A stretch of DNA of 64,000 nucleotides. It comes from Pseudomonas reactans. Its GTDB lineage: Bacteria > Pseudomonadota > Gammaproteobacteria > Pseudomonadales > Pseudomonadaceae. The DNA lies in assembly GCF_013385825.1 (NCBI RefSeq), contig NZ_JACAPG010000005.1:28103-92102 (forward strand). The letters are read 5' to 3'. How positions within the stretch are numbered: position 1 is the stretch's first letter; each line of letters opens with the position of its first letter. The notes under the pieces are model-generated. The model was not told the origin of the DNA. It did not search any database and was given only the letters and a program-made list of their open reading frames with translations. Shown piece after piece: positions 34,092-43,003 of the stretch. The position numbers were made by a program, and so were the translations under genes.

Positions 34092-35965
34092 GCGCCAAAC
34101 TGCTGCGCTATTACGAACGTGAACTGGCTCACCTGCGGGAAGTCGGCGGTGAATTCGCCCGTGACTACCCAAAGGTCGCCGGACGCCTGGGGCTGGAAAC
34201 CTATGCCTGTGCCGACCCGTATGTGGAGCGGTTGCTGGAGGGGTTCAGCTTTCTGGCGGCGCGGGTGCAGTTGAAGATCGACGCCGAGTTCCCACGGTTT
34301 ACCAACCACTTGCTGGAGCTGGTGTACCCGCAATACCTGGCGCCCACGCCGTCGATGGCGGTGGTGCAATTGCAGCCGGACATGGGCGAGGGCAGTCTGG
34401 CCTCTGGGTTCAAGGTGCCACGCGATACCGCGTTGCACAGCCAGTTGGGCAAGGGCGACCAGACCGCCTGCGAATTTCGCACCGCTCACGATGTGACCCT
34501 GTGGCCCGTCGAGCTGGTCGAGGCGCGCTACTTTGCCTGCGGCGCGCAAGTGGCCGGCGTCGATCTGTCGCGCCTGGGCGGCGTCAAGGCAGCCCTGCGC
34601 CTGCGCCTCAGGGTCGGTGCCGGCCTCACCTTCAGCGACCTGTCCCTCGATAACCTGCCGCTGCACATCCGTGGCGGCGAAGCCATGCCGTCGCGCATCC
34701 TTGAACACCTGCTGGCCCAGGCCGCCGGCGTGCTGGTGATGCCGGTGCAGGAGCATGTCGACTGGCACCAATTCCTGCCCAAGAGCGCGATTCGCAGCCT
34801 GGGTTACAGCCAAAGCGAAGCTTTGCTGCCTACCGGCCCGCGTCAGTTCCAGGGCTACCGGCTGCTGCAGGAGTACTTCGCCATGCCGCAGCGCTTCATG
34901 TTCGCCGACGTGGTTGGACTGGCCAACAGCGTCAGCCGCTGCAGCGCTGAACAGTTGGACGTGATCGTGCTGTTCAAGAAGCTCGACCCGGTGTTGGAGC
35001 AAAGCCTCAGCGCTGCGAACTTCGGCCTGTATTGCACCCCGGCGATCAACCTGTTTCCGATGCGCGCCGAGCGTGTGCACCTGTCCGACCAGCAGTCTGA
35101 ATACCACGTGATTGCGGACCGCACGCGGCCGATGGATTACGAGATCTACCAGATCGAAGGCGTGACCGGCTATGGCAGTGGCGCCGAGGCCAGCCAGACC
35201 TTCGAATCGTTCTACCGCGCCAATGACCTGCACGCACGCAAACCGCCGAACGCGTTCTACCAGGTGCGCCGCGATGCGCGGGTATTGTCCGAGCAACAGC
35301 GCCGCCAGGGCCCGCGCTCCAGCTACATCGGCAGCGAGTTGTTCCTGTCTCTGGTGGACGCCCAGGAAGCCCCGCACCGCAGCGACCTGCGCCAATTGGG
35401 CATCGACGTCCTGTGCAGCAACCGTGACCTGGTGTTGAGCATGCCGGTAGGCAGTGGCCGCACCGACTTCAGCGTCGAGTCCGGCGCGCCGGTGCAGGCC
35501 GTGCGTTGTTTGGTCGGGCCAACCGTGCCGGCGCCATCCTTTGCCGAGGGCGAAACGGCGTGGCGCCTGGTCAGCCATTTGTCCCTCAATTACCTGTCGT
35601 TGCTGGACCAGGACAAAGAGCAGGGCGCCAATGCCTTGCGTGATCTGCTTCGCCTGTATTGCCGTATCGAAGACGAAGCCGCCCACAAGCAGATCGAAGG
35701 CCTGCGCTCGGTGACTGCCGAAAGCATCGTGCGACGCCTGCCTTTGCCGGGGCCGATCACCTATGGGCGGGGCTTGCAGGTCAGCGTGACCCTGGATGAA
35801 GCAGCGTTTGAAGGCGCCGGCGTCTTTGTATTGGGCTCGGTGCTGGAGCAGTTTTTTGCCAAGTACGTATCGCTCAATTCATTCACCGAAACGCTGATCA
35901 AGAGCACGACGCGTGGCGTGATCATGCACTGGCCGGCGCGGGTGGGCAGATGCGAGATCCTCTGA
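34088..35965 (+). CDS. tssF: T6SS baseplate protein TssF (VasA)
   Basis: 625 residues, standard TssF length, starting with GTG at 34088 in a GTGA overlap with tssE. Starts SAKLLRYYERELAHLREVG, the conserved TssF opening, and contains FPRFTNHLLELVYPQYLAP-type sequence near residue 60. It binds TssG in the baseplate wedge. It overlaps tssG by 16 bases. Confidence 0.95.
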   Translation: MSAKLLRYYERELAHLREVGGEFARDYPKVAGRLGLETYACADPYVERLLEGFSFLAARVQLKIDAEFPRFTNHLLELVYPQYLAPTPSMAVVQLQPDMGEGSLASGFKVPRDTALHSQLGKGDQTACEFRTAHDVTLWPVELVEARYFACGAQVAGVDLSRLGGVKAALRLRLRVGAGLTFSDLSLDNLPLHIRGGEAMPSRILEHLLAQAAGVLVMPVQEHVDWHQFLPKSAIRSLGYSQSEALLPTGPRQFQGYRLLQEYFAMPQRFMFADVVGLANSVSRCSAEQLDVIVLFKKLDPVLEQSLSAANFGLYCTPAINLFPMRAERVHLSDQQSEYHVIADRTRPMDYEIYQIEGVTGYGSGAEASQTFESFYRANDLHARKPPNAFYQVRRDARVLSEQQRRQGPRSSYIGSELFLSLVDAQEAPHRSDLRQLGIDVLCSNRDLVLSMPVGSGRTDFSVESGAPVQAVRCLVGPTVPAPSFAEGETAWRLVSHLSLNYLSLLDQDKEQGANALRDLLRLYCRIEDEAAHKQIEGLRSVTAESIVRRLPLPGPITYGRGLQVSVTLDEAAFEGAGVFVLGSVLEQFFAKYVSLNSFTETLIKSTTRGVIMHWPARVGRCEIL

Positions 35966-36969
35966 CCCTGCTCGGCGCCCTGGAGGCGCACCCGGCGCGC
36001 TTCGATTTCTACGGCGCGCTGCGTCAGCTGGAGTGCGCGTTCCCGCACTTGCCGCGTATCGGCCAGGCCGCGCGCCCGGCGGATGAGGCCGTGCGGTTCG
36101 GGCAGCGGCCGTCGCTGGCGTTCGAACCGGCGATGATCGCTGCGCTTACGCCGGGTGCAGCACCCAAGTTGTTGTTGAATTTTTTTGGCCTGATGGGCGC
36201 CAACGGCCCGCTGCCGATTCACCTCACCGAATACATCCGCGACCGCCAACGCAACCGCAACGACCCCACACTTGCGGCGTTCTGCGACGTGTTCCACCAC
36301 CGCATGATCAGCCTGTTCTACCGCGCCTGGGCCAGCGCTCAACCGGCGGTGAGCCTGGACCGGCCGGGAGCGGACCGTTTTGCGCAGTACCTGGGCTCCC
36401 TGATCGGCATCGGCCAGGCGTCATTGCTGGACCGCAACACGGTGCCCGACGTGGCCAAGCTGCACTTCGCCGGACGCCTGGGCCCGCAGACGCGCAATGC
36501 CGAGGGCTTGGCCGCCCTATTGACCGACTACCTCGGCGTGCCGGTGCGGGTCGAGCAGTTTGTCGGCCACTGGATGAAGTTACCCGTTGACGGCCTGTGC
36601 GCCCTGCGCAGCGGCCCCGATGCCGCCGTACTCGGCCAGACCACCGTGATGGGCAAGAAAGTCTGGAACACCCAGCACAAGTTCCGCCTGTTGATCGGCC
36701 CCCTCGATCTGGCGCAAACCCGGCGCCTGTTGCCCGGTGGCGACAGCCTGCAGCGCGTGCAGGACTGGGTGCGTCAATACGTCGGCCTGGCGCTGGACTG
36801 GGACGTCAACCTGATCGTCAAGAAAGAACAACTGCCTGGCTTGCGCCTCGGTTCCGCGCCTCTGGGCTGGACCAGTTGGCTGAGCAGCAAGGCCCCCGAG
36901 CAGGACGATCGGCAGTTGCTGATCAACCCGCGCATTTCTATTACTACACAAGGACCTGCCCATGGCTGA
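35950..36969 (+). CDS. tssG: T6SS baseplate protein TssG (VasB)
   Basis: 339 residues with typical TssG segments: FDFYGALRQLECAFPHLPRIG near the start, LLNFFGLMGANGPLPIHLTEY in the middle third and WDVNLIVKKEQLPGLRLG at the end. Overlaps both neighbours (tssF by 16 bases, tssH by 8), so translation of the baseplate genes is tightly coupled. Confidence 0.95.
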   Translation: MRDPLTLLGALEAHPARFDFYGALRQLECAFPHLPRIGQAARPADEAVRFGQRPSLAFEPAMIAALTPGAAPKLLLNFFGLMGANGPLPIHLTEYIRDRQRNRNDPTLAAFCDVFHHRMISLFYRAWASAQPAVSLDRPGADRFAQYLGSLIGIGQASLLDRNTVPDVAKLHFAGRLGPQTRNAEGLAALLTDYLGVPVRVEQFVGHWMKLPVDGLCALRSGPDAAVLGQTTVMGKKVWNTQHKFRLLIGPLDLAQTRRLLPGGDSLQRVQDWVRQYVGLALDWDVNLIVKKEQLPGLRLGSAPLGWTSWLSSKAPEQDDRQLLINPRISITTQGPAHG

Positions 36970-39601
36970 TATCAGTCGCGTCGCGCTTTTCGGCAAACTC
37001 AACAGCCTGTGCTACCGGGCGATTGAAAGCAGCACCGTGTTCTGCAAGATGCGTGGCAATCCTTATGTGGAGCTGGTGCATTGGTTGCAGCAGATCCTGC
37101 AACTGACCGACTCGGACCTGCTGCGGTTGATCCGTCATTACGACATCGACCCGGCCGTATTGGCCCGTGACCTGACCGCCGCCCTCGACCGCTTGCCCCG
37201 TGGCTCGACATCGGTCACCGACTTGTCATCGCAAGTAGAAGAAGCCGTCGAACGTGCTTGGGTCTACGCCACGTTGATGCTCGGCGAATCCCAGGTGCGT
37301 TCCGGCCATTTGCTGTTGGCACTGCTGAAAACCCCCAGCTTGCGCAACGGCTTGTACGGGGTCTCCCGTGAGTTCAATAAAGTCGGTATCGATGACTTGA
37401 GCGAACGATTTGCAGACGTGCTCAAGGGCTCCCCCGAAGCACTGATGACCGCCAGCGATGGCTACCAAACACCCGGTGAAGACCTTGGCGCACTGGCCCC
37501 GACCAAACCGCAGGAAGCCCTGAAGCGCTTCACCGTCGACCTCACCGAGCAAGCGCGTACGAGCAAGATGGACCCCATCGTCGGTCGCGATGAAGAGATT
37601 CGCCAGGTGATCGACATCCTGATGCGTCGCCGCCAGAACAACCCGATCCTGGTGGGCGAGGCGGGCGTCGGCAAGACCGCCGTGGTCGAGGGGTTTGCCC
37701 AGCGCATCGCCCGTGGTGACGTGCCGCCCAGCCTCAAGGACGTGCAACTGCTGGCCCTCGACGTCGGCCTATTGCAGGCCGGCGCGAGCATGAAAGGCGA
37801 GTTCGAACAGCGCCTGCGCTCGGTGATCGACGAGGTGCAGGCCAGCGTCAAGCCGGTGGTGTTGTTCATCGACGAGACCCACACCCTGGTCGGCGCGGGC
37901 GGTGCTGCCGGGACCGGCGATGCGGCCAACCTGCTCAAGCCTGCGTTGGCCCGAGGCACCCTGCGCACGGTGGGCGCGACGACCTTTGCCGAATACAAGA
38001 AGCACATCGAGAAAGACCCGGCGCTGACCCGGCGTTTCCAGACCGTGCAGGTGGACGAACCGGATGAAGCCCGCGCGCTCTTGATGCTGCGCGGCATTGC
38101 CGAAACCATGCAGAACCATCATCAGGTGCACATCCTCGATTCGGCGCTGGAAGCGGCGGTGCGTTTGTCGAACCGTTACATCCCGGCGCGGCAGCTGCCA
38201 GACAAGGCCGTCAGCCTGATCGACACGGCCTGTGCTCGCGTCGCCATCAGCTTGCACGCGACCCCGGCCGAGGTGGATGACAGTCGGCGCCGTATCGAAT
38301 CCCTGGAAACCGAGCTGGCAATCATCGAGCGCGAGACCGCCATTGGCGTGGACACCGTCAGCCGTCGCGCCTCGGTCGAAGCCTTGCTGGCCAGTGAACG
38401 CGAACGCCTGGACGAAGTGGAAGGGCGCTGGGATAACGAGCTGGCGCTGGTGGAACAGATCCAGCGCCTGCGCAGCCAATTGGCCGAGTCCGATGACCGC
38501 GAAGTCGGCCTGGCCGAGTTGCGCCAACTGCAGGACGAACTGATCGCGCAGCAGGGCGAACATCCGCTGGTACTGATCAGCGTCGACGAACAGGCCGTGG
38601 CCTCGGTGGTGCAGGATTGGACCGGCATTCCCGTGGGCCGCATGGTCAAGAACGAGATCGAAAACGTACTGCGCCTGGCCGAGCGCCTGGGCCAGCGCAT
38701 CATCGGCCAGGACCATGCGCTGGAGATGATCGCGCGGCGCATCCAGACCTCCCGCGCCGGCCTCGACAATCCCGGCAAACCGGTGGGCGTGTTCATGCTC
38801 GCCGGCACTTCCGGGGTGGGCAAGACCGAAACCGCGCTGGCCCTGGCTGAGTCGCTGTATGGCGGCGAGCAGAACGTCATCACCATCAACATGAGTGAGT
38901 ACCAGGAGGCGCACACCGTCTCCACCCTCAAGGGCGCGCCGCCCGGTTACGTGGGCTACGGCGAAGGTGGCGTGCTGACCGAAGCGGTGCGACGCAAGCC
39001 TTACAGCGTGGTGCTGCTGGACGAGGTGGAGAAGGCCCATCCGGACGTGCACGAGCTGTTTTTCCAGGTGTTCGACAAGGGGTGGATGGAGGACGGTGAA
39101 GGCCGGATCATCGACTTCAAGAACACCCTGATCCTGCTCACCACCAATGCCGGTACCGCATTGATCAGCCGCCTGTGCCGCCATCCGCAAACCAGCATGC
39201 CCGCGCCGGACACCATCGCCAAGGCGCTGCGCGAGCCTTTGCTCGAAGTGTTTCCGCCGGCCCTGCTCGGGCGCCTGGTGGTCATCCCGTATTACCCGCT
39301 GAGCGACGCCATGCTTGGCAGCATCATCCGCCTGCAACTGGGGCGTATCCAGAAGCGCATCGCCGAGGGCCACAAGATTCCGTTCACCTTCAGCGACGAC
39401 GTCGTTGAGTTGATCGCCAGCCGCTGCACCGAGCTGGAAAGCGGTGGGCGGATGATCGACGCGATTCTCACCAACTCGATGTTGCCGGCGATCAGCACCG
39501 AGTTCCTCAACCGCCTGCTGCAGGGCACGCCCGCGACGCAGGTTCAGGTCCGCGTGGAAGACGGTGAGTTTGCCTATGCCTTTTGCGAGGCCGACCGGTA
39601 A
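36962..39601 (+). CDS. tssH: T6SS sheath-recycling AAA+ ATPase TssH (ClpV)
   Basis: 879-residue Hsp100 protein with two AAA+ modules. A Clp N-domain precedes Walker A1 GEAGVGKT (232-239) and LFIDETHTLVGAG; Walker A2 GTSGVGKT is at 615-622, with VLLDEVEKAHPDV after it. The N-terminal helix that binds TssC distinguishes ClpV from ClpB; the length and T6SS location support ClpV. It disassembles contracted sheaths. Confidence 0.95.
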   Translation: MADISRVALFGKLNSLCYRAIESSTVFCKMRGNPYVELVHWLQQILQLTDSDLLRLIRHYDIDPAVLARDLTAALDRLPRGSTSVTDLSSQVEEAVERAWVYATLMLGESQVRSGHLLLALLKTPSLRNGLYGVSREFNKVGIDDLSERFADVLKGSPEALMTASDGYQTPGEDLGALAPTKPQEALKRFTVDLTEQARTSKMDPIVGRDEEIRQVIDILMRRRQNNPILVGEAGVGKTAVVEGFAQRIARGDVPPSLKDVQLLALDVGLLQAGASMKGEFEQRLRSVIDEVQASVKPVVLFIDETHTLVGAGGAAGTGDAANLLKPALARGTLRTVGATTFAEYKKHIEKDPALTRRFQTVQVDEPDEARALLMLRGIAETMQNHHQVHILDSALEAAVRLSNRYIPARQLPDKAVSLIDTACARVAISLHATPAEVDDSRRRIESLETELAIIERETAIGVDTVSRRASVEALLASERERLDEVEGRWDNELALVEQIQRLRSQLAESDDREVGLAELRQLQDELIAQQGEHPLVLISVDEQAVASVVQDWTGIPVGRMVKNEIENVLRLAERLGQRIIGQDHALEMIARRIQTSRAGLDNPGKPVGVFMLAGTSGVGKTETALALAESLYGGEQNVITINMSEYQEAHTVSTLKGAPPGYVGYGEGGVLTEAVRRKPYSVVLLDEVEKAHPDVHELFFQVFDKGWMEDGEGRIIDFKNTLILLTTNAGTALISRLCRHPQTSMPAPDTIAKALREPLLEVFPPALLGRLVVIPYYPLSDAMLGSIIRLQLGRIQKRIAEGHKIPFTFSDDVVELIASRCTELESGGRMIDAILTNSMLPAISTEFLNRLLQGTPATQVQVRVEDGEFAYAFCEADR

Positions 39602-39607
39602 CCGACT

Positions 39608-41569
39608 ATGGCGACCTTACAGATTCACCGTGAAATACAGCTCACCAGCGTATTGGGCACCGACGTCCTGCTGTTTCGACGCATGCAGGCGCAGGAAGGC
39701 CTGTCCCAGCTCAGCGAGTACCGGCTGGAGTTGTACAGCGAGCGCGCCGACTTGAATATCGACGACCTGCTGGCCACCCAGATGACCATCGCAGTGGACC
39801 TGCCCAAAGGCGGCAGCCGCTACTTCAACGGGCACGTCAGTCACTTTGCGTTCACCGGTCGCCAGGGGCGTTACGCCACATATACGGCGGTGCTGCGGCC
39901 GTGGCTGTGGTTCCTGACGTTGGCCAGCGACTGCCGGATTTTCCAGGAACTGAGTGTGCCGGACATTCTCAAGCAGGTGTTCGCGCCCTACAGCATTGCG
40001 GATGTCGACACCTCGGGCCTGAGCGCCAGCTACAAGGCGCTGACCTACTGTGTGCAGTACCGCGAAAGCGATTTCAATTTTGTCAGCCGCCTGATGGAGC
40101 AGGAGGGCATCTACTACTTCTTCAAGAGCGCGGCCGGGCGTCACACGTTGGTACTGGCTGATTCTTACGGTGCCCATTCGCCCGCGCCGGGGTACGCTCA
40201 GGTGCGTTTCATGCCCGCCGAAGACCACGCCATGCGCGAAAGCGAAGTGATCTACGACTGGCGCATGAGCGGCGAGGTGGAGCCGGGCGGCTACACCCTG
40301 CAGGACTTCGACTTCGAAAAGCCCAGCGCCAACCTGCTGGCCAAGTCGACGCTGGCCGGCAGCTACCCGCAATCGCGTCATGAGCGTTACGACTACCCCG
40401 GTAAATACACCGAACGCAAACAGGGCGAAACCTTTGCGCGCACGCTGATCGAGTCGCTGCACACCGGCACCCAGCGCGTCAGCGGCGCCACCCGCGCGCG
40501 CGGCCTGTTTCCGGGCGCGCTGATGACCTTGACCGAACACCCGCGCAGCGAGCAGAACGCGCAGTTCCTGTTGCTGGAGGCGCGTTACCGGTTGTCGTCG
40601 GACACCTATGAGCCGACGCCGCCGGACCATCCAGAGCCGGTGCTCACCTGCGAGTTTGTCGCCCTGTCGCGCCAGCAGCCATTCCGGGCGCCGTGCGTGT
40701 CGCGCAAACCGCTGATGCACGGCCCGCAGACCGCCATGGTGGTTGGCAAGCAGGGCGAAGAAATCTGGACCGATAAATACGGGCGCATCAAGGTGCAGTT
40801 CCACTGGGACCGCGAAGGCCAGCGCGATGAAAACAGTTCGTGCTGGATTCGCGTCGCCCAGGGCTGGGCCGGCAAACGCTGGGGCGCGCTGTACACGCCG
40901 CGTATCGGCCAGGAGGTGGTGGTGAGTTTTCTGGAAGGCGACCCCGACCAACCGCTGGTGACCGGCAGTGTCTACAACGCCGACACCCTGCCACCCTATG
41001 CGCTGCCGGAAAATGCCACGCGTTCGACGATCAAAAGCAACTCATCCAAGGGCGGCGGTGGTTACAACGAGCTGCGTTTCGAAGACAAGAAAGGCGCGGA
41101 ACAGGTGTTCCTGCACGCCCAGAAGAACCTCGACCAGCGTGTACTCAAGGACTCCCTGGACTGGGTCGGCGGTGATCGCCATTCCAAGGTGGATAACGAC
41201 CTGCGCGAGAAAGTCGGTGGTGACCGGCATTCCTCGGTGGGCGGCAATCGCAACGAAAAAGCCACAGGCGCTGTGTCGATGACCGCCGGCACCAACATGA
41301 TCATCGACGGCAAGTTGAAGACCGGTGTTACTGCCGGCCTCGACGTGCACATCAAGGGCGGCATGAACGTGGTGATCGAAGCCGGGGCGACCATCACCCT
41401 GAAAGTCGGCACGACCTTTCTCACCCTCACCCCGGCGATGATTCTCGCCTCGACCATTCCCATCCCCTTGCCCCAGGCCGGCACCGCCGCGACCGCGCTG
41501 GCGCTGTCGGCCGCCACGGGGCCTGCCGGCGTGCCGTTGCCGCCCAAGGAGGCCGACGATGGCAAATAA
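39608..41569 (+). CDS. vgrG: T6SS spike protein VgrG
   Basis: 653 residues. The gp27-like base covers about 1-380 and the gp5 OB-fold about 385-480 (KYGRIKVQFHWDREGQRDENSS, WGALYTPRIGQEVVVSFLEGDPDQP). A repetitive beta-helix follows, ending at a Pro/Ala-rich tail with no extra catalytic domain. It therefore looks like a structural VgrG. No effector, immunity, adaptor or PAAR gene follows; the next gene is fha. Cargo must be encoded elsewhere. Confidence 0.94.
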   Translation: MATLQIHREIQLTSVLGTDVLLFRRMQAQEGLSQLSEYRLELYSERADLNIDDLLATQMTIAVDLPKGGSRYFNGHVSHFAFTGRQGRYATYTAVLRPWLWFLTLASDCRIFQELSVPDILKQVFAPYSIADVDTSGLSASYKALTYCVQYRESDFNFVSRLMEQEGIYYFFKSAAGRHTLVLADSYGAHSPAPGYAQVRFMPAEDHAMRESEVIYDWRMSGEVEPGGYTLQDFDFEKPSANLLAKSTLAGSYPQSRHERYDYPGKYTERKQGETFARTLIESLHTGTQRVSGATRARGLFPGALMTLTEHPRSEQNAQFLLLEARYRLSSDTYEPTPPDHPEPVLTCEFVALSRQQPFRAPCVSRKPLMHGPQTAMVVGKQGEEIWTDKYGRIKVQFHWDREGQRDENSSCWIRVAQGWAGKRWGALYTPRIGQEVVVSFLEGDPDQPLVTGSVYNADTLPPYALPENATRSTIKSNSSKGGGGYNELRFEDKKGAEQVFLHAQKNLDQRVLKDSLDWVGGDRHSKVDNDLREKVGGDRHSSVGGNRNEKATGAVSMTAGTNMIIDGKLKTGVTAGLDVHIKGGMNVVIEAGATITLKVGTTFLTLTPAMILASTIPIPLPQAGTAATALALSAATGPAGVPLPPKEADDGK

Positions 41570-41587
41570 CCCTTACAGGAGCCCGCT

Positions 41588-42976
41588 ATGAACCTGATCC
41601 TGCTGGTCAAAAGCTACCGCGACCAACCGATGCCCGGTGACGTGATCTGCCGGTTTACCGAGGTCGGTGGCTCCATCGGCCGAGGGCCGGACAATGACCT
41701 GACCCTGGATGATCCGGGCAAGTACATCTCGCGGGTGCATGCGCGCATCGAACGACGTGACGACGGGTTTTACCTGACCGACACCGGCAGCAACCCCAGC
41801 CTGGTCAATGAACGACCGCTGGGTAATGGGCGCGAACGGGTACTAGAGGAGGGCGATCGCCTGGTGATCGGTGATTACGCCCTGGAAGTGCGCCTGGCGC
41901 AGCCAGCCGCCGTCGAACCCGAAGACGACGCCCTGGCCACGCGGATCCTGCCGCCATTGTTCGTGCCGCCCCCGCCGCCCGTGGCCGCGCCGCTGCCACC
42001 GCTGGAAGTCCCGCGGCCGTTGGTACGCGACCCGGAAGTGGTGGTGCCGGTGCTGCTGCATGATGACTTGGCCGGTGCGCGCATCTTGGAGGGCGGCTCG
42101 TTGTTTGACGGGGCGATGCCGTTGTCGGATCCGTTGGGACTGAATCCATCGCTGACGCCAACGTTTCGCGGCACCGAGAGTGATCACGTGGCGCCGCAGT
42201 TGCAGGCGTTCAGCGCGCCGTTGTGGCAAGCAGAGCCGCAGGTAATTCCGGAGGATTACGACCCATTGCTCGGGCTGCCCACGCTCCCTGTAGGAGCCGG
42301 CTTGCCGGCGATGGACGTCAACGATAACGCCGTTCTACCTGAAGTCCACAGCGCCCATGCGCCTATCGCCGGCAAGCCGGCTCCTACAGAGGGGGATGCT
42401 GTGCTCCAGGCCTTGCTTCAAGGCCTCGGCCTTGCGGACCTGCACACTTCCCGCCCGCCCACCGAACTCGCCCAGCTCATCGGCGAAATGCTCCGCGCCA
42501 CCACTACCGGAACCATGGACGTCCTCCTGGCCCGCGCGCTGACCAAGCGCGAAAGCCATATCGACATGACCATGATCGGCGCCTATTCCAACAACCCGCT
42601 CAAATTCTTCCCCGACGCCGACAGCGCCCTGACTCAAATGCTCGGTGGCGACTCGCCGGCCTATATGCGTCCGGTCAAGGCGATGAACGCCTCGTTCGAA
42701 GACCTCAAGGCCCACGAACTGGCGGTGATCGCCGGCATGCGCGCGGCCCTTGGCGCGGTGGTGCAACGCTTTGATCCGGCACGGGTCGAGCAACGTCGCA
42801 CCACCCATGGCGCGCTGGACAAGTGGATGCCGGCGCGGCGCAAGGCGCGATTGTGGGACCGTTTGGTGGAGCGCTACGAAGACCTGGCACGGGATGCCGA
42901 TGAGGATTTGCAGCGGCTGTTTGGTGAGCTGTTTTCCAAGGCTTATGAGGAACAGGTCGCGCGGATGCGCTCCTGA
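41588..42976 (+). CDS. tagH: T6SS FHA-domain protein (TagH/Fha) with an internal REP-derived segment
   Basis: 462 residues. The FHA domain occupies about 1-105 (GGSIGRGPDNDLTLDD, YISRVHARIERR). A Pro-rich linker follows, and a C-terminal T6SS FHA-associated domain is at about 285-455 (LIGEMLRATTTGTMDVLLARALTKRE). Residues about 235-267 are encoded by a REP element (VGAGLPAM at one end, IAGKPAPT at the other) that kept the frame open. FHA proteins bind phosphothreonine and in other T6SSs are targets of PpkA/PppA, but neither gene is present here. Confidence 0.9.
   Translation: MNLILLVKSYRDQPMPGDVICRFTEVGGSIGRGPDNDLTLDDPGKYISRVHARIERRDDGFYLTDTGSNPSLVNERPLGNGRERVLEEGDRLVIGDYALEVRLAQPAAVEPEDDALATRILPPLFVPPPPPVAAPLPPLEVPRPLVRDPEVVVPVLLHDDLAGARILEGGSLFDGAMPLSDPLGLNPSLTPTFRGTESDHVAPQLQAFSAPLWQAEPQVIPEDYDPLLGLPTLPVGAGLPAMDVNDNAVLPEVHSAHAPIAGKPAPTEGDAVLQALLQGLGLADLHTSRPPTELAQLIGEMLRATTTGTMDVLLARALTKRESHIDMTMIGAYSNNPLKFFPDADSALTQMLGGDSPAYMRPVKAMNASFEDLKAHELAVIAGMRAALGAVVQRFDPARVEQRRTTHGALDKWMPARRKARLWDRLVERYEDLARDADEDLQRLFGELFSKAYEEQVARMRS
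42289..42388. repeat. REP-like inverted repeat, family A, inside the fha coding sequence
   Basis: Perfect 24-base arms at 42289-42312 and 42365-42388, starting TGTAGGAGCCGGCTTGCC, around a 52-base centre. The arms match the intergenic copies at 53, 7511 and 18312. The reading frame crosses it without a stop. Confidence 0.92.
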
Positions 42977-43003
42977 CTCCAGCCCTTTTATTGAGAAGAA
43001 TTC

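Noticed and set aside
33977-35686. 569-codon minus-strand open frame
   Set aside because: Antisense to tssE/tssF, which have clear family motifs and overlapping starts.
53-42388. Recurrent inverted repeats considered as a CRISPR array
   Set aside because: Copies are scattered over tens of kilobases, are palindromic with variable centres, and no cas genes are present.
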